Shown: in pieces, positions 62,708 through 64,000 of the stretch
Layout of the letters: every line of letters starts with the position of its first letter
Position numbering within the stretch: position 1 is the first letter of the stretch
Assembly: GCA_964529285.1 (NCBI GenBank)
Contig: CAZGWK010000013.1
Coordinates: forward strand, 5,666-69,665
Length of the DNA stretch: 64,000 nt
Direction: 5' to 3'
Source: SURF-21 sp964529285
GTDB lineage: Bacteria > Actinomycetota > Geothermincolia > Geothermincolales > RBG-13-55-18
Program-made: the position numbers and the translations under genes
The notes under the pieces: model-generated
What the model was told of the DNA's origin: nothing
What the model saw: only the letters and a program-made list of their open reading frames with translations
Databases searched by the model: none

Positions 62708-63994
62708 TTGAAAGCATCCGGAAAGGCGGGCCGGTTCCCGGCAGTCGCACGCAAATACACAGAGGCATGGTACTGGGGCTATCTGCTCCAGGGGGTCATC
62801 GTGCTGGGCCTGGCGCCCATCCTCCTGCCTCTCATCGTCGAGTCCGCGGGCCCCGAGAACGTGGGTATGGTGGTGGCGGCCCTGTACGTAGGGCAGGTGA
62901 TCTCTCCCGTGCTGGGCGGCCTCGCCGACCGCACGCGGCGTTACAGCTTTTTTTACCTCTCGGGTTACGTGCTTCTGGCGGCGGGCTTCGGCGGTTTCGT
63001 CCTCTCGGACATGACCGCGCTGTGGGCGGTCTGCGCCTTCGTGATGGGCGCCGGCGCAGGCGCGAGCAACACCGTCTCCTACAGCTATATCGTGGAGTTC
63101 CATCCCCAAAACGAGTGGGACGACAGGCTGGGCTGGCTGCAGACGTTCTACGGCACGGGACAGGCCGCAGGCCTGATGCTGGCGGCCATCGTGCAGGCGC
63201 ATGCGTCCTTCGGTATGTGGCTGGCCGCGGGCCTGATGGTCCCCGGATTGCTGCTCGGCAGCATCCATCTTCCCAGGGCAAAGGATAGAGAGGTTACCTC
63301 GCACCACCGCCCCGCCCTCGATCACAAAGTGCCCGCCATGGGACCCGGACGCACCCCGGCTTCCCTTCTCAGGCACTACGAGCACCTCACGGCCTCCAAA
63401 CTGAAGGCTTTGGGGAAGGAGTGGCGGAGCCTCTTCGGTCTGTACTTGTTGAGTTGGTTTTTACTCATGGTGGGCACGTGGATAATCTACAACTTGTATC
63501 CCCTGCTCATGAAGAACACATATGATATACAACCCGGCCTCTCCTCGCTCTATTACGCCGTCGGCGCCGTCATCGGTATCTTTTTCTACGCGCTCTCCGG
63601 GGACTGGTCGACCAGGTTCGGCGCGGACAGGATAGTGCTGCTCGGAGGCCTGATGACCCTGTTCTCCATCGGGGGCATGGCGCTGCTCGTTCCCGCCGGC
63701 GCAGGGCTGCATGAATGGCTGGTGCCCTTCATATTCATAGTGCTGCCGGTTGCATGGTCTCCGCTGATCGTCGCCGGTACGGCTCTGACGGGCGAACTGG
63801 CAACCATTCCCAAGGGCACGGCCATGGGGCTCTTCAATGCCTGCACCGCCGCGGCCAGCGTCCTGGCCGCCATCGCGGCCGGCTGGGTGGCCAAGCTGTT
63901 CAGCTACGGTACGACCTGCGTCGTGGCGCTGGTCTTTACCGCCGCCGCCCTCATTCTCTTCCTGCCGGTCCTCCTGCGCCACGGTCAGGCCTAG
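62708..63994 (+). CDS. MFS transporter, UMF1/Atg22-like
   Basis: A 428-residue permease with about 12 helices. EAWYWGYLLQGVIVLGLAPILL at the N-terminus and GQVISPVLGGLADRTRRYSFFY resemble the UMF1/Atg22-like branch of the MFS. The chosen TTG start at 62708 has GAGGG upstream; an ATG at 62636 lacks a site, so the N-terminus is uncertain. It follows the CoA-transferase genes and may take up their substrate. Confidence 0.8.
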   Translation: MKASGKAGRFPAVARKYTEAWYWGYLLQGVIVLGLAPILLPLIVESAGPENVGMVVAALYVGQVISPVLGGLADRTRRYSFFYLSGYVLLAAGFGGFVLSDMTALWAVCAFVMGAGAGASNTVSYSYIVEFHPQNEWDDRLGWLQTFYGTGQAAGLMLAAIVQAHASFGMWLAAGLMVPGLLLGSIHLPRAKDREVTSHHRPALDHKVPAMGPGRTPASLLRHYEHLTASKLKALGKEWRSLFGLYLLSWFLLMVGTWIIYNLYPLLMKNTYDIQPGLSSLYYAVGAVIGIFFYALSGDWSTRFGADRIVLLGGLMTLFSIGGMALLVPAGAGLHEWLVPFIFIVLPVAWSPLIVAGTALTGELATIPKGTAMGLFNACTAAASVLAAIAAGWVAKLFSYGTTCVVALVFTAAALILFLPVLLRHGQA

Positions 63995-64000
63995 GGGTCA

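Overview
The window is a GC-rich bacterial chromosome segment with short intergenic gaps and many GTG or TTG starts. A large UPF0182 membrane protein, a single-pass class E-like sortase, TetR-controlled acyl-CoA gene clusters and secreted proteins with W-F-x-A-E-G repeats suggest a deep-branching anaerobic member of the Actinobacteriota. This placement is inferred from gene content, because the window has no rRNA. Abundant 4Fe-4S proteins, a corrinoid methyl-transfer cluster and an Fe-S old-yellow enzyme, with no respiratory oxidase seen, point to an anaerobic or facultative lifestyle.

Region 1 (1-18.1 kb) is mostly housekeeping and cell-surface genes. It holds the end of a secreted repeat protein, mutM, a three-gene two-component operon (response regulator with a degenerate GGDEF domain, OmpR-type regulator, histidine kinase), two secreted proteins, a sirtuin, a UPF0182 protein, an unknown internally duplicated Cys protein, a sortase, an initiator tRNA, a chemoreceptor-like protein, a small conserved protein, an enoyl-CoA hydratase and a phosphofructokinase with unusual donor-site residues.

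Region 2 (18.1-29.8 kb) is a catabolic island. A TetR gene with a near-consensus promoter precedes an amidohydrolase, two MaoC-type hot-dog proteins, an acyl-CoA dehydrogenase, an acyl-CoA synthetase, an Fe-S ene-reductase, a thiolase-like protein and its DUF35 partner. A visibly more AT-rich trio follows: a corrinoid protein, a UroD-type methyltransferase-like protein and a reductive-dehalogenase/QueG-like Fe-S protein.

Region 3 (29.9-45 kb) contains a lipoprotein, a K+ channel, small proteins of the ATC-hydrolase-like and DUF4125 families, two transport or phosphoesterase genes, a D-aminoacylase-like enzyme, a MoxR/VWA pair beside a second copy of the Cys protein, and an FAD-linked oxidase. 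Four REP/MITE-like inverted repeats are scattered between 31.9 and 38.8 kb.

Region 4 (45-64 kb) has a nitrilase-family amidase, a DMT permease and an orphan fatty-acyl-AMP ligase. Next comes a TetR-led operon of three paralogous ferredoxin-like proteins with very dense cysteine motifs plus a nitronate monooxygenase-like protein. After an SDR gene there is a GlpA/GlpB/DUF1667-like flavoprotein operon that continues into a tandem GlcG/HbpS protein and an amidohydrolase-fold protein lacking its usual metal ligands. A separate pair of CoA-transferase subunits and an MFS permease close the window.

The strongest candidates for undescribed biology are the triplicated Cys-cluster ferredoxin operon, the corrinoid/UroD/RDase-like trio, and the two-copy internally duplicated Cys protein family.
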